NCBI RefSeq assembly: GCF_002078875.1
Contig: NC_034411.1
Location: 8,471,215-8,535,214 of the forward strand
Source of the DNA: Numida meleagris
Taxonomy: Eukaryota > Chordata > Aves > Galliformes > Numididae
Length of the DNA stretch: 64,000 nt
Direction of reading: 5' to 3'
Shown here: positions 1-12,300 of the stretch, piece after piece
Layout of the letters: every line of letters begins with the position of its first letter
Position numbering within the stretch: position 1 is the first letter of the stretch
The notes under the pieces: generated by a model
Told to the model about the DNA's origin: nothing
Seen by the model: only the letters and a program-made list of their open reading frames with translations
The model's database searches: none
Made by a program: the position numbers and the translations under genes

Positions 1-2690
1 TCCTACCAGTTATTTTGCTTGCTATCATGGGGTTCACTGCTGAAAACTGAATGGGGATTTCCAGTGACCAAGCAGCACTCAAACCTCAGCTTCTCCACCT
101 TCCATGAGCTTTCACAGCTCAAACCTCAGAGAGGATTACAAGATCCAAATGACTCCTCCTCAGTAGCACTGTTGCCTCCCCTCCGGAAATTTGAGAACTT
201 ATCTTGGCTAATATTAATTACAAGGCTGGGTTCAGCCCATGTTAGCTGTTGTTTGCATGTACCACAAAACCCACGGCGATTAACTTCCGCAAGCCTGCCA
301 AGCCATTTTAGGGCAGAATGCAGGACTATGCATCAGCAATGCTGCAGATGAAGAGAGAGGTGAGCTGGCAGGACTGCACGGCAAACGCTGGAATGAGGTT
401 GCCTGCATTATGCAGTGTTTCACTTTTAGGAGGACTAAATTTGCTCATAAATTTAAAACCAAGTTTGAAAAATAGCTAAAAGAGCTCCAAGAAGGTATGT
501 TCATGGTGGCACACTGGTATTGCATTAATTCTGATCTACTGTAGCCTTGGTAATGTGCCAGTGGCCACTACAGAAACATACCTTAATTTCCTTGGATAAA
601 AGGTTACTCCTGAGATCAAGTATGCTGGGAAGCAGCTTTACATTTGGAACTGCCTTCTTACCCACAGGCCCAATTAGCAGGTTTTGAAACAAGTTGTGAA
701 CATGTAAGGAAAGTTTTACTACAGTGGTATTTTATTAAATATCAGCATGGCTTATGAATAGGGTGCTCTTGCTATAATGAGCTGCTAAAATAACCAGGAG
801 GCAAAGATGGTATTTTTCTCTTCTCCAATTGATTCTCCAATAAACTGTGTTCTCAATCAAAACTAAACTTTCCCATTTAATGGGGTTGGTGCTACTTTTG
901 TACTCATACCACTTAACAAAGGGCTGTAATTAAGCACTGATAAAATACCTTATATCAACATTACAGAACTCAGCTCCTCATTTCAAACTGCTGCAGTATC
1001 GGTGATGGCTTTTGCTTGTTTTGTTGTCACTGGGGCAGCACAACCAGGGCAGGAGGACACAGGACACCACAAGCGCTCGCTGTACCGGTCCCACAAAGAA
1101 CTGGGCTGTGCTCCTGCCAGCTCATGGCCTGGGAGCAACAGAGGACAGGCAACAGAACCAAGCTTTGAACCTGACGCATCTTCGGCACATACAAAACCAG
1201 GACACTATCTCTCTGCCGAAATACATCGCACAGATGCTTTCTGAAAGAAGCTCTTCTGACACACAGCTGAATGCTGTGCTATTTTGAAGGGGTTAATGCT
1301 GCTTTTAGCACACTGATGAATTTTGAACAATACAACAGGTGCAGACAACTTTAGCCAACTTATTCTTCTGTAGCCTCACCAGACTTGTCTTGTCACACAG
1401 ACTACAAAAGATGGACGGAACAGCATGCAAACTGTTCAACAGTTTTCTTTGAATTTCCCTTGGGCAGGTATGCTGATAGGGTTATCTTGGTATACAGAAA
1501 GTATTCTCTGTGGAACTGAGGAAACTCTGACTCAGCAGTTTTGGATCTGACTTAGAAAATGACAACTCCCCAAGCAAACAGAAAAGTTCAGAGAGAGGTG
1601 AACTGAGTCTGGAGGAGGAATAGCAAAACGTCTGCAGGAGCTGGCAAAATGCTGCCTGACCTCTCTTGTCCCAGCAAGGAGCACTTCACTGACCTGGGGC
1701 TGCTGCATCTTGGGCTTTCATAAATTTCACTGCACTATCAGGTAGTCTTCTGCAACTTGTTGGCAGTACTGACTTTGCAATAGGCTTGAATGCCAGTGAT
1801 GCTGAAATCAGACAAACTGGGGAGATGCCTGCAGTGGTGACAGCGACCTCTGCTTTCCCTTCATTTCACTCAGGCACATCAGTCACTAAATTACTGGCAC
1901 AACATTGTGTTATGCCCTGAATACATTCTCCCTTTTTATGGCTCACTGCCTCCTCTGCACTTAGATGTCTAGTCTGTATTTTGGGGTGTTTTAAGAGCAA
2001 CAGCCAACAAAGACCAAGCAATGAGTGAGCACGCACTCACTTTGTCTACACATGCCTTTGTTCATAGGGGCACTGAGTTCTGTTCAGCTCAGTGTGGCAG
2101 GGCATCAAACACTAGGGAGACGTTTCCCTGCCTTCAGTTCCAAGTTTCCATCTTGCCAATGCTATCTGCGAAAAAACTCCTGATCTCCTCCATTCCAGCC
2201 ACAAAACAACCTCCAAGCTTCATCCAAACCATGCCAAAGCTCTCAGTCTTCAAGAGGATGGAGCTGAAGATCAGGACATGGGTGGAGAGCTTTCCAAAAC
2301 AAAAACATCTCCTTGTAAACTGGGCCTCAAAGTGCTTGACCACAACAGTCTTGACATGATTTGCAGTCAGTGTGGACAGTGGGGAAATAAAGATGATCGT
2401 ATTTAGGGCCAGAGGAAGAATGGGTTAAAATAGCATATAAGTGCTGCAGCATGTAAAGCACCTTCACCTCTGCTCAAATTACAGTGACAGGAAAGAAGCC
2501 CCTGAAGGGACAAGAAGATAAAGGCTGGCTATGTTTTTTCTATTTTAACCACAACACCAACACATCGATAGACTCGGGAGCTCCAGAAGGACACGCACAG
2601 AGTACACAGAAAGGAGACACATTTCAGTAGAGCACGAGCCCCATGGCACCTGAGGATCCAGAATCTGGAAGAGAAGTTAAAGGCTTGTAT
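1..2690. other. Non-coding, probable COMMD1 intron 2
   Basis: AT-rich sequence with only short chance open frames of up to about 112 codons. Nothing resembling a known protein, RNA or repeat was recognised. Confidence 0.5.
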
Positions 2691-3390
2691 GTCATAGAAT
2701 GGCTTGGGTTGAAAGGGAACCTTAAGGCCCACCAAGTTCCAAACTCCTGCTGTGGGCAGGGCTGCCCCGGGCCCATCCAACCTGGCCTTGGGAACCTCAG
2801 GGACAGGGCACTCACAGCTATCTGGGCAGCAGTGCCAGAGCCTCACCGCTCTAAGAAAGAAGCATTTTCCCCTAACATCAAAATCTACCTTGTTTTAGCT
2901 TAAAACTGTTTCCCTCTGTCCTACCAGTGTCAGACCATGTCAAAAGTTGGTCTTCCTCCTGATTACAAGCTTCTTTTAAATACTGGAAGGTCACAATGAA
3001 GTCTTCTTGGAGCCTTCTCCAGGCTGAATAAGCCCAGCTCCCTCAGCCTTTCTTCATAGGAGAGGTGCTCCAGCCCTCTGAGCATCTTTGTGGCCTCCTC
3101 TGGACCCATTCTAACAGTTCCACATCCTTCTTGTGCTGGGGACTCCAGTTCTGGATGCAGTACTGCATACAGGGCCTCCATGAGGGGAGGGCAGAGCAGA
3201 GCGGCACAATCCCTTCCCTCACCCTGCCGTTACCCCTCTGTTGATGCACCCCAGGATAGAGATGGCCATCTGGGCCGCAAGCACACACTGCTGGCTCATG
3301 TCCAGCTTCTCACCCACTAGGACCCCTCAAGTCCCTCTATGCAAGGCTGCTCTCAGTAAGCTCTCCCAGTCCCACGTGTTCAAAAACAAA
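2691..3390 (-). mobile_element. CR1 LINE, 3' part, minus orientation
   Basis: About 700 bp of 5'-truncated CR1. Read on the minus strand it runs through the end of ORF2 ([13 protein letters not shown] and [13 protein letters not shown] segments) and the 3' tail, ending with CAACCCAAGCCATTCTATGA at about 2691-2710. The coding part is broken by frameshifts. Subfamily not assigned. Confidence 0.93.
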
Positions 3391-4701
3391 AGCTCATTTT
3401 CCATCTGAACCAGTCCTCCAGTGCAACTCCTTTTTTTTTACTACTTGTTTTTGGATGCCTGGGACAGTGTCTCTCAAAATGGCTATTAATAGGAAATTTT
3501 AAGCAAATGCAACATCTCCACTTATTCCTACAGTAAGTGATATATTCTTTGTGAGCAAAATGATGTGGACTTTTTAAAATTGTGGGGAAGTGTATTTTTA
3601 ACTGTTGCTAAACTTATGGTGAGCCATTAATGATCTGGGCGCCTGAGGACTGCACTAAGGTTATCATCACTTATTATTCAAGAAAACAATCAGACAAAGT
3701 TAAAAATGAAGCCCCAGAGCTTCCAGGAACTGGATACTATTCTTTGAATCATTCATGAACAAGATAAGGACAATAAAGGCCGTCTAGACCATTGCTCACC
3801 CTTTGTAATGGGTATAATAACTCGAGACATTTTCATCAGTACAGGACAATAAAAATGTAGATCCCCTTCAGAAGCTGTTGACACACGGGATGAAGGGGAG
3901 GAAACTGAAAAACAATTCTTATTTACTGGCCCGATTGAGGTAAACCTCAAGGTACACACTTTTTTAAAAAAAAAAAAACAAGAGACTCCAGTAGCTAAAA
4001 ATAATAGCTTGAGAGGAATACTTACTTGGAAAACCAAGGAAATAAGTTCTAATTAGAAAAGATCTAGTGTTTAAAACCAAGGTAAGACTTTTTCCAGACA
4101 AAACACTTAGAAGATAGTGTATTACCAGAAACAGAACTGAGGTCATTTCTTGTCATTAAATAACAAAACATGATACTTTTCTCCATCCATAATCCTTTTA
4201 TCTGACTATAACGACGAGCCAGCATTTGATGTTCTGGTCTCCACAGACTCACCCACTGCAATATAACTACTGCAGGAGCAAAAGGACCCTGGTACCTCGG
4301 TGTCGAGTGCCAGGAGCCCTGTCTGAAGTCCTTCTCTCACAGAACAGCGGTATCCACAGTGACACACGATGCGCTCTGCTCAATGAGATTTATTGCTATT
4401 AGGTAAACTGGCCAGAAAAGCAGCTTTAATATATATGTTTGGAGCTTCATTTACATCACTACCCTCTCATTCCCTTGCTGATCAGAGAGACATTCTGTTG
4501 TACAGACCTTACCGCAAAGAGAAACACACACTGACAGCTGACAGCTCCCATACAGAACCAGCAACCAGCATAGCTGCTCATGCAGGTCTGAATTCACTTA
4601 TGAGAAGTTTTGGTTTATTCCTCGAAGGAGGGTTGGGGAATCTGGTCTGTGCAACCTATGGGATACTTTCCCCTAAACATACTTTCCAATTTGCAATTTC
4701 C
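3391..4701. other. Non-coding, nothing recognised
   Basis: Interspersed AT-rich sequence with a short A tract near 3968-3979. No gene or known repeat seen. Confidence 0.5.
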
Positions 4702-4990
4702 TAGAATCATTTGAGCGGGAAGATACCTTTAAAGGCCACCAAGCCCAAACCCCTGCAATGAATAGGGACACCTACAGTGCTCACAGCCCTATCCAGCCTG
4801 ATCTTGAACGTCTCTAGGGATGGGACATCCACCACCTCTCTGGGCAACCTGTGCCAGTGCCTCACCACCCTTAGCGTAAAAGTTTTTCTTCCTTACATCC
4901 AGTTTAAATGTCCCCTCTTGTGGTTTGAAATCATTTCCCCTTGTCCTGTCACAATACACACCGCGAAAGAGTCTGTCCCTTTCTTTCAAA
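4702..4990 (-). mobile_element. CR1 LINE 3' fragment, minus orientation
   Basis: Contains the CR1 3' untranslated text for the strings GGGATGGGACATCCACCACC and TCTGGGCAACCTGTGCCAGT as read on the plus strand, beginning with AGAATCATTTGAGC, the decayed tail. It is about 290 bp and truncated on the 5' side. Confidence 0.9.
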
Positions 4991-7900
4991 TAGCTTAGGC
5001 TGAGCCTTGAGCTTAGTCTGTGATCTGCCTTCCCTTCTCCTTTGGTCCTCCTTGATTGCTTGTTTTGTATGCTTCAGAGCAGGTATCCTGCGACTTCCAC
5101 TGACAGCAGGAAATGCAATTTGCAGCCATGCAAGAAGGAAAAGTAGCATCCTCTAGAGAGCTGAGTTTTGCATCTCTTCTTCACAAAAGAGAGAGTCTGC
5201 CCCCCAGAATTTTAATATAGTAGGTCTGACTCATACTTGAAACACCAACCTCAATAATTTCTTTACATTGGGGTAATGATGGCACAATTGCTGACATTTT
5301 CTAACAGCAAGCAACCAATCTAATGCCAGTGTTAAAAGCCCAGAAACAGTATAAATACATAATGATGCATTAGAAGAGCTGCTCACTGTTCTTTCTGTTG
5401 ACTTAAACATCACACTTTGCTTTGCAATCTAGAATTGAGTTTAACTAAGTAGCTGGTTGAGGATTAAACCCAACCCTTCAGATCGCAAAAACAGCTCAGA
5501 AAGGGGAGAAATGAAGGAAGAGAGCAAGTACTGCCTTGGCCACTTACTTAGCCACTCCGTCTTGCTTCATTCATTCCCACGCTCCAGGTGTTCCTCACAC
5601 CACTTGAGAGGCTGAGCTGCTTACTCAAACCTATGGATTTGTGTTTCTTTCCCATTCTTCCTCATTATTCCCCTAACCCAGACCTGTATTCCATAGGTTC
5701 TCTTCTATCTCACCTCTCAGGCTGCACACAAGAAGTTCAGCTTCCCGTTTACCACAGAGGTGGGATATCCTCTTCAGTCTCTACTTCAGGTCATCAATAC
5801 CACAAACTTCCCTCACATAGATTTTCTCATTCATGTATCATCTCTCCATCTGCCCAGAACTGTAAGTGATGAACACCACTTGCCATTCCACTTACACTAC
5901 TCCTTCCTTAGGAAAGCCTTGGGTACAAGTTTTGCACTGACTCAGATTTGAGATTTCTTCCCTTTTCCTCCCCAGAACCATCTCTCAACCAGCTCTCAGC
6001 TGTGCAGAGCTCTCTCTGAAATACTTACGAAACCAGGAAACATCTATACTTTTTACATTGTAATATAGCACTTACTCCTACCATGATGGCTATGGGATTA
6101 CAGCAACGACAGCAGAAAGAAAAGCCAAACAGAGAACAACACTTATAATGAAAAGGGAAAAAAAGCTCCTTCCTCCTATTAATCTTCCCTTGTTGCTTTC
6201 CATTAGCAGTTGGGTAGCTAGAGAATGGTAATGTTTTCAGCATGCCTGATGGAGCGGATTTCAGAGTGGATTTCATCCTGGGATCCCTAAAGCACTTACA
6301 AGAGATGAAAGAAAGCTGACGAAGAAAACCAACCTCACACTTTTGCTTTGGAGCAACCTGTGTGTGAAACCTCTAAAGAGTTCAGCAGCTGCTTGGAAGA
6401 TTCCTCTTGAGTAACCCAACAAGCTCAAGGCAAGTGCCTGGAGCTCTTAGGAAAAGCACAGACAAGAAGCACATATACTGCACTCCAGTAATTAGAAGAG
6501 AAGAGTAGGGCACAGGCATATTTTAACTGAGTAATCCAGGATAAACTTTATCCCCAGAATTTGATATTCTGCAGTATTCATACATACTGCAGAAAACAGT
6601 AAACACCCCTATCTCAATAATGTGAATACAGCTATCATTTGGGAATTAAAACAGCAAGGAAATTCACATTAAACTTTGGATTTAATGCCTGAGCCAGTTC
6701 AGTTATTCAAAACAGATGCCAGTCCAAAGGGCAAACCTTTAGAGTTTCAAAATCAGAAATCAGTGATCCACTAGTAGTCAGTCATCTTCTATTCTAATGC
6801 CCTTACAGTTCTGGTCATGGATTATCCAGCTCCTGCTTTAAAAAATTTATGCACAGCATCAGACTCCATTACATAACGCTGTAATGCAGTCGGTGTGAGA
6901 ACAGTTTGGCTAAGATTGCAAACCTGTTACGTAAGCTTCAGAGGAAACTGGACTGTAAACGGATTTCATCACTATCAATCTGCTCTGTACTATAATCTAG
7001 CTTCCAAAAACGTTGCTGTGATTGCCTCTCTGTAAAAGAAAGAACACTGAATGTTTGAGATGAGCTGATGAGAAAGTAGAGATGCCGTTTGCAATGAATG
7101 CTTACATAGGCGATGAACGAACTTTAGTATAAAAGTTTTTGCAACACTTATTTTTTTCCTTCAGACTTTTACATTAATTTTATATGCATTCATCATCCAT
7201 TAATGATGGCAGGTATTAAGCCAGATTGATTTCCATTACGAAAAAAAACCAATAGTTCCTTCAGGAACTTCAGGAAGCAGGGAGGAACTGCGCAAATCAA
7301 TGGCCTTTGTCAGATGACAAAGACTGGACTTGTTCCTAAATCACAGTTTAGCGAGGGGCAACACAAGCTGACAACAGCAGCTAATGGACAACTCCAGGCA
7401 TGGATTAATTTTCATAGCTGCAAAATAGGCTTTGCATCCGAAAACTTGGAGAAAGGTGAAGAGATGTGAACGACCCAAGATTAAGGCCAAGGAATCTTTC
7501 TGATCCTCAATCGTATGGATGAAAAACTGCATCCAAGAACTGCCTCCAGAAGCCTGGAGGAATTTTAAGTTCCTTTCACTTATATTTGACTTCTGTTTTT
7601 CTTAAGGCATACCTCCTGGTGGGAGCATCAAACTTCATGGAGAAAGCTTCTGGCCTTACAACGAGTTTTCTCCTGCTTTATAGGGTATTTTTTTACAGGG
7701 TGTGCTTTTGAAATTAGACCTCCAATCTAAGTGCAGTTTTCAAATTCATTAGAAGCAGAAAAAAAAAATGAAATGCAAACCTAAGATTACAAAGTTCTGC
7801 TTTTACTTCCAGCAATCTTGATTAATTTGAGACTTGTATATTCTCTATAGAGTAAGCAAGTGTTAGTTTAACAGCTAAGCTGATGGGTAGTGCCTTGCTC

Positions 7901-9234
7901 CAATGCATTTCACCCCCATTTGAAGGCTTCATTATCAAGAAATTTTGAAGCTCCAAACGCCTGTTTTTCTTATACCTTGAATTAACAACTAGTACTTTTT
8001 TCTCAAAAAAAAAAACAAAAAAAAAACAAAAAAAAAAAAACAAAAAAAAAAACAACACGAGAGAACACTTATTACTTGTAGATCTTGGAAAATCTGTCAG
8101 GTTAAAGACTAACAGAGAGAGGCACTCCATGCCATAATCAGTGTAGCATCCAATGCTCTAGCTTTCAAGATGCTGCCGGTGAGCTCACCACAAACCATTA
8201 AGCCCAGGAATCTCAGTAAAATGGATTAAGGAGTGTGTAAGGGAAGAGAAGAGAAACCCGCAGCTTCATCTGAGGACAGCCCTTGGGCTGCAGTCTACCG
8301 GAGCTTGGGCCCTCCTTGACTGCAGCCTTCTTGACTTCCTCCTCCTGTACATATGAAACAAGCTTAGTATGACCTAAAAGCAGTAGCTTTTTTATAGCTC
8401 TGTATATTTATGCCTATCTAGATATTTGTTCTTGAAAATTTAGGAATTGGAGGTCTGTGGAATTTGCTAACAAAAGGTTTATTATATTAATGAGGGCTGA
8501 TTTTGCATCTGGATTGGGTTTACTCATTCATGTTTTTAAACAGATGACCTACTGCGTTATTAGCAAATTCTATAAACCAATCAATATTCTGTAACATAAA
8601 AAACAAGGTTATTTTGGGCAGTAAATGTGAAAAAAGGCAGGACACATCTCCCCAGTCCTCTCAATTCTTATTCTTGGTGCAGAACACATTTCCTCTGATA
8701 GCTTCCCTCAGAACCTACACCCTGCATCTCATCACAGCCACGATCCACAATAACACTGGTAGAGCATTTAAACACAAATTTCAAGGAACAAAACAAAGCT
8801 GTTCACATTTGCTGGTAAAACAATCCATACTCCTCTCTGAGCAAGCTTCAAAACACCTCTGTTAACTCGTGCCTCAGATAAGCTCTAAAAATAGCTTGCC
8901 CTTAAGAGAGTTTTGACCAAAACAAATTATCCAGTTTAATAAGCATCACTCCCTCTTTATTCTCAAAACTTCATGCTTGCCAAAGGAACTGGAAATAAAA
9001 ATAGCAGTTTTATCTTTCTGAAAACTACCGGACCTATAGGCTCCTAGTGGAGCTGCAGCTGGGAGCAGTGCAAGAGCCAGAGCTAAGCGGCTTCCAAAGG
9101 GAATGCCAGCAACGGTCAGACAGCCCACCCAGCACCCCAGAGGACACACTGCAGCCAGCAGAACAGAGCAATCCTATCCAAAGTTCAGCCTCAGCTTCTG
9201 TTCGTGGGTTATCAGGTGTTCGCATCGAAGGTCT
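4991..9234. other. Non-coding, nothing recognised except simple repeats
   Basis: AT-rich intronic sequence. The only clear structure is the A-rich tract at 8005-8056, listed separately. Open frames of 60-102 codons look like chance. Confidence 0.5.
8005..8056. repeat. A-rich (A10-12 C)n tract
   Basis: Runs of 10-12 A separated by single C, about 50 bp. It gives a spurious Phe-rich open frame on the minus strand. Confidence 0.92.
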
Positions 9235-9392
9235 TTACATCAGGGAGGTGGTGGAGTCACTGTCCCTGGAGGTTTCCAAGAACCATGCAGAAGTGGCACT
9301 GAGGGACATGGCTAGTGGGCACAGTGGGGGTGGGTTGGTTGTTGAATGAGATTATCTTAGTGGTTTTTCCCACCATAACGATTCTAGGATTA
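9235..9392 (+). mobile_element. CR1 LINE 3' end, plus orientation
   Basis: About 160 bp containing the CR1 3' region (GGTTTCCAAGAACC, GTGGCACTGAGGGACATGG) and a decayed end, CCCACCATAACGATTCTAGG. Strongly 5'-truncated. Confidence 0.85.
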
Positions 9393-12300
9393 CAGGTATT
9401 ACTTGTGAAGTTAGCATCGTGAATAAAGTCTGGAACAAACCCCAGATTGCAAGAACTGTAAGTAATAGAGACTGCAAAAAATAGAGAAGGAACACATGGG
9501 AAGACCGTACCTTTCCAGAAGGCTTTTCATAAAAACATCCACGCTAGAACAATCTGCATTTATCCCAAGTATTGCTCAACATTCATGTAAAATTCCATGT
9601 TTCAAAGACTCCCTCTGCTACCACCAGGATAGTTCCTGGCAATAAAATGTCATGTTCTGTTTACACTAAACATGCCACAGGAACCTTTGTTAGAAGTGTT
9701 TTACTCCTGCAGAGCTGGTGTCACGGTTGGATTTGAGCATCTCACCCAGAATAGATATCCCAGCCCCCAAAATCCTGGAAATCAACCTCAATTTGCAGAT
9801 TACCAGCCTACTGTGTCCATCTGCTGCACTATTTTAAAACGGCTCATTTGTTGACAAAACTTCACCTCCAAGTTCCTGGACTTGCTTATTTTGGCCCCAA
9901 AGCTACTGCTTGTATTGGACGACACCAGTGAGAAATACTCTTTGTGTAGGCAATGCATTTCCACCTACTGCACTGTCAGAAATAGAAATTGTTAACAGAA
10001 GACTCTTAACATGAATTTATTGCAGTGCTTTTAATTCATCCCTGCAAGCGAGGGACAAGTCATTCAACTTCTCCAGAAAGACCTCGAAAACTGGGAGAAT
10101 GGCCAATACCTGAAGGCAGAGAATTACAGAGAAAGAAGAAACACTTGCAATTAAAATGATGTAAAATGAAGTGTAAGTGGCCATTTGCATATGGTTTAAG
10201 AACTCACGGGAGCAGTGGGAAGGCAGCTGGATAAACACTGAGCACCATCAGCGTCTCCCTCCTTAGAGACAGAGGATACTCACAAACAATTTTAAGCATC
10301 ACTTGAAGGGCTAAAATATATTTTTGCTGCAAAGCCTAGTAATAAAGTCAGCATAAAACACTGGAATATTTTTCTTCCTTTGTAATGAATTTCCTGAATA
10401 ACTATGATCATTACAGACTTTTGCATACTCTATAATGTAATAAAGTGATAAAGTGAATTCTTAGAAATAGTTACTTTCATTCCAAGCATATAAAAAAATG
10501 TGTAAATGCCAAAGTCATAGTTTTCTCTTTAAAAGGTTGATGATTTCATAAAATGCAGCTTTTGCTGGATCCGAACTACACACAAGCTACTTAGCTGCAA
10601 CTGCTCTCTGTTCACAGACGCATCCTTCAGCTGCCGTAGTGGTTTGTGCTGCACCCTGTCGAACTCACACAGAGCCATGCAGTTACCAAGGTCCAGCAGC
10701 AGTGAGCATGCTCAAAGTACATGCTGGAGGACACAACCAAGCCAGCAACTCCATCAAAGCTCTGCTGAAGCCAGTGCTCAGAGTGATTTAGCACCCTGAA
10801 TGTCTTTGGCCACAAGAAGAGATGAAATTAATGCTCTTCTCAAGCTGTTCACCAAAGGCAAATAAAAATGAAGCTTATCTGGCTGATAGCATGTTTTTAA
10901 GAGAATAACGCAGGTGGGAAAGAATTTCTGAGACATCCAGAATTGAGGCTGGGATGCCACAAGAAACCAAAAACAAAGGAAAGCACAGAAAGGTCCCCAA
11001 ATGTATTCCAACCCCCTCCTGGAAAGCAAAGCCCATCACTCTGTGACACGTATCCCATCAGACTGGGCATGCAGGGATACCTGCTGCTCACGGGGTCTGC
11101 CTGGGGAGCGCAGCCCACACACATGGGACTGAAGTGGAGCTGAGAGCCCACTGCTGTGTGCTAGGAGGTCGCTGGGCAAGCGGTCCAGGGCTTGGAAAAA
11201 ATATCAAGAGCTAAAAATAATTTGTAATCTTTATTTTTAATGTTTGCCACTAACTTCTGTGATGCAAACTTTCCCAAACAGTTGTCGGAGGCATTTTTTG
11301 AAGGAGATACGGCCAAAAATTTCACTTTCTCAACACAAGTATGAAAACCTAAACATACACAAATGACTGAACAGGGTATGAGAAAGTCTATCTGACCTCC
11401 AGTTGCTCTTCTGTTGTTTATAATACAAAGGAGCAACTACCCCAGGACAGGAAGGAAACACAGCTTTAGGACATGCGGCATCTTTGAACGTTAAGCAGCA
11501 GTGCAAGAACGTGCATGAGAGATGTCAACCCAGCAGAACCAGAGGAAAGAGCATCACTGAAGGGCAGAGGCTGCAGTCTTCTCAAAGATTTCTAAGTGAA
11601 GAGACAAGAGGTTGCAGCATCCACAACTTCTCTGGGTAACAGCAGGAGGGGTATGTGGCTGCAAAGGGAAAACACAGCACGTCCAGCGCCGTTTCTACAG
11701 CTCATCTCCTGGGGCTCCATCTCCCACACCTCTTGAAGACAAAAATCCTCCTGAGATTTCTCACAGTGATGCTCCAGACCTCTCCTCTCACTTCTGACCC
11801 AACTCCTCCATTTAGAGCATTGCTGTCCCTAGGTGAAGTTTTACTAAAACCTAGAAGGCTTCAGAACTGTTTAGGGATATTACTTAGTGGCGGTGCACTT
11901 CAATGAACAAGAAGGTCACTTCCACCTTCACATAACCAGGCGCTGTGCAAATCTCACTGCACCTCCCCACAACCCTGCAGCCCAAGGAAGAGTCCCCCGC
12001 ACTGCCTGCAGCCACTAATTGCACAAACAGTATTAGCTATCTGAAAGGAAGCACTGGTAAAACAAGCCCTCTCCCTGCTCCAAAACATTTTCCAAGAAGC
12101 AGTTTGTAAACCACCGCAGGCATTAGCATTGTGATGGCTGAGTCAGCAGGATGTTGCTGGAAATTGCCCCCATCAGAGACCACCCCACCCCTGTAAGCAC
12201 AACACTGAGCACCAAGCGTGCCCAGCTGCTGCCCAGCTGGCAGAGCCACGCTGCTGGCCAGGGCTGAGCCTCCTGCTCCACGCCAGACAAAAACGCCTTT

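Noticed and set aside
2963..3288. Open frames on the minus strand with protein-like text
   Set aside because: They are CR1 ORF2 remnants within the LINE copy at 2691-3390.
7822..8130. Phe-rich 102-codon open frame
   Set aside because: It is the translation of the A-rich simple repeat at 8005-8056 read from the other strand.
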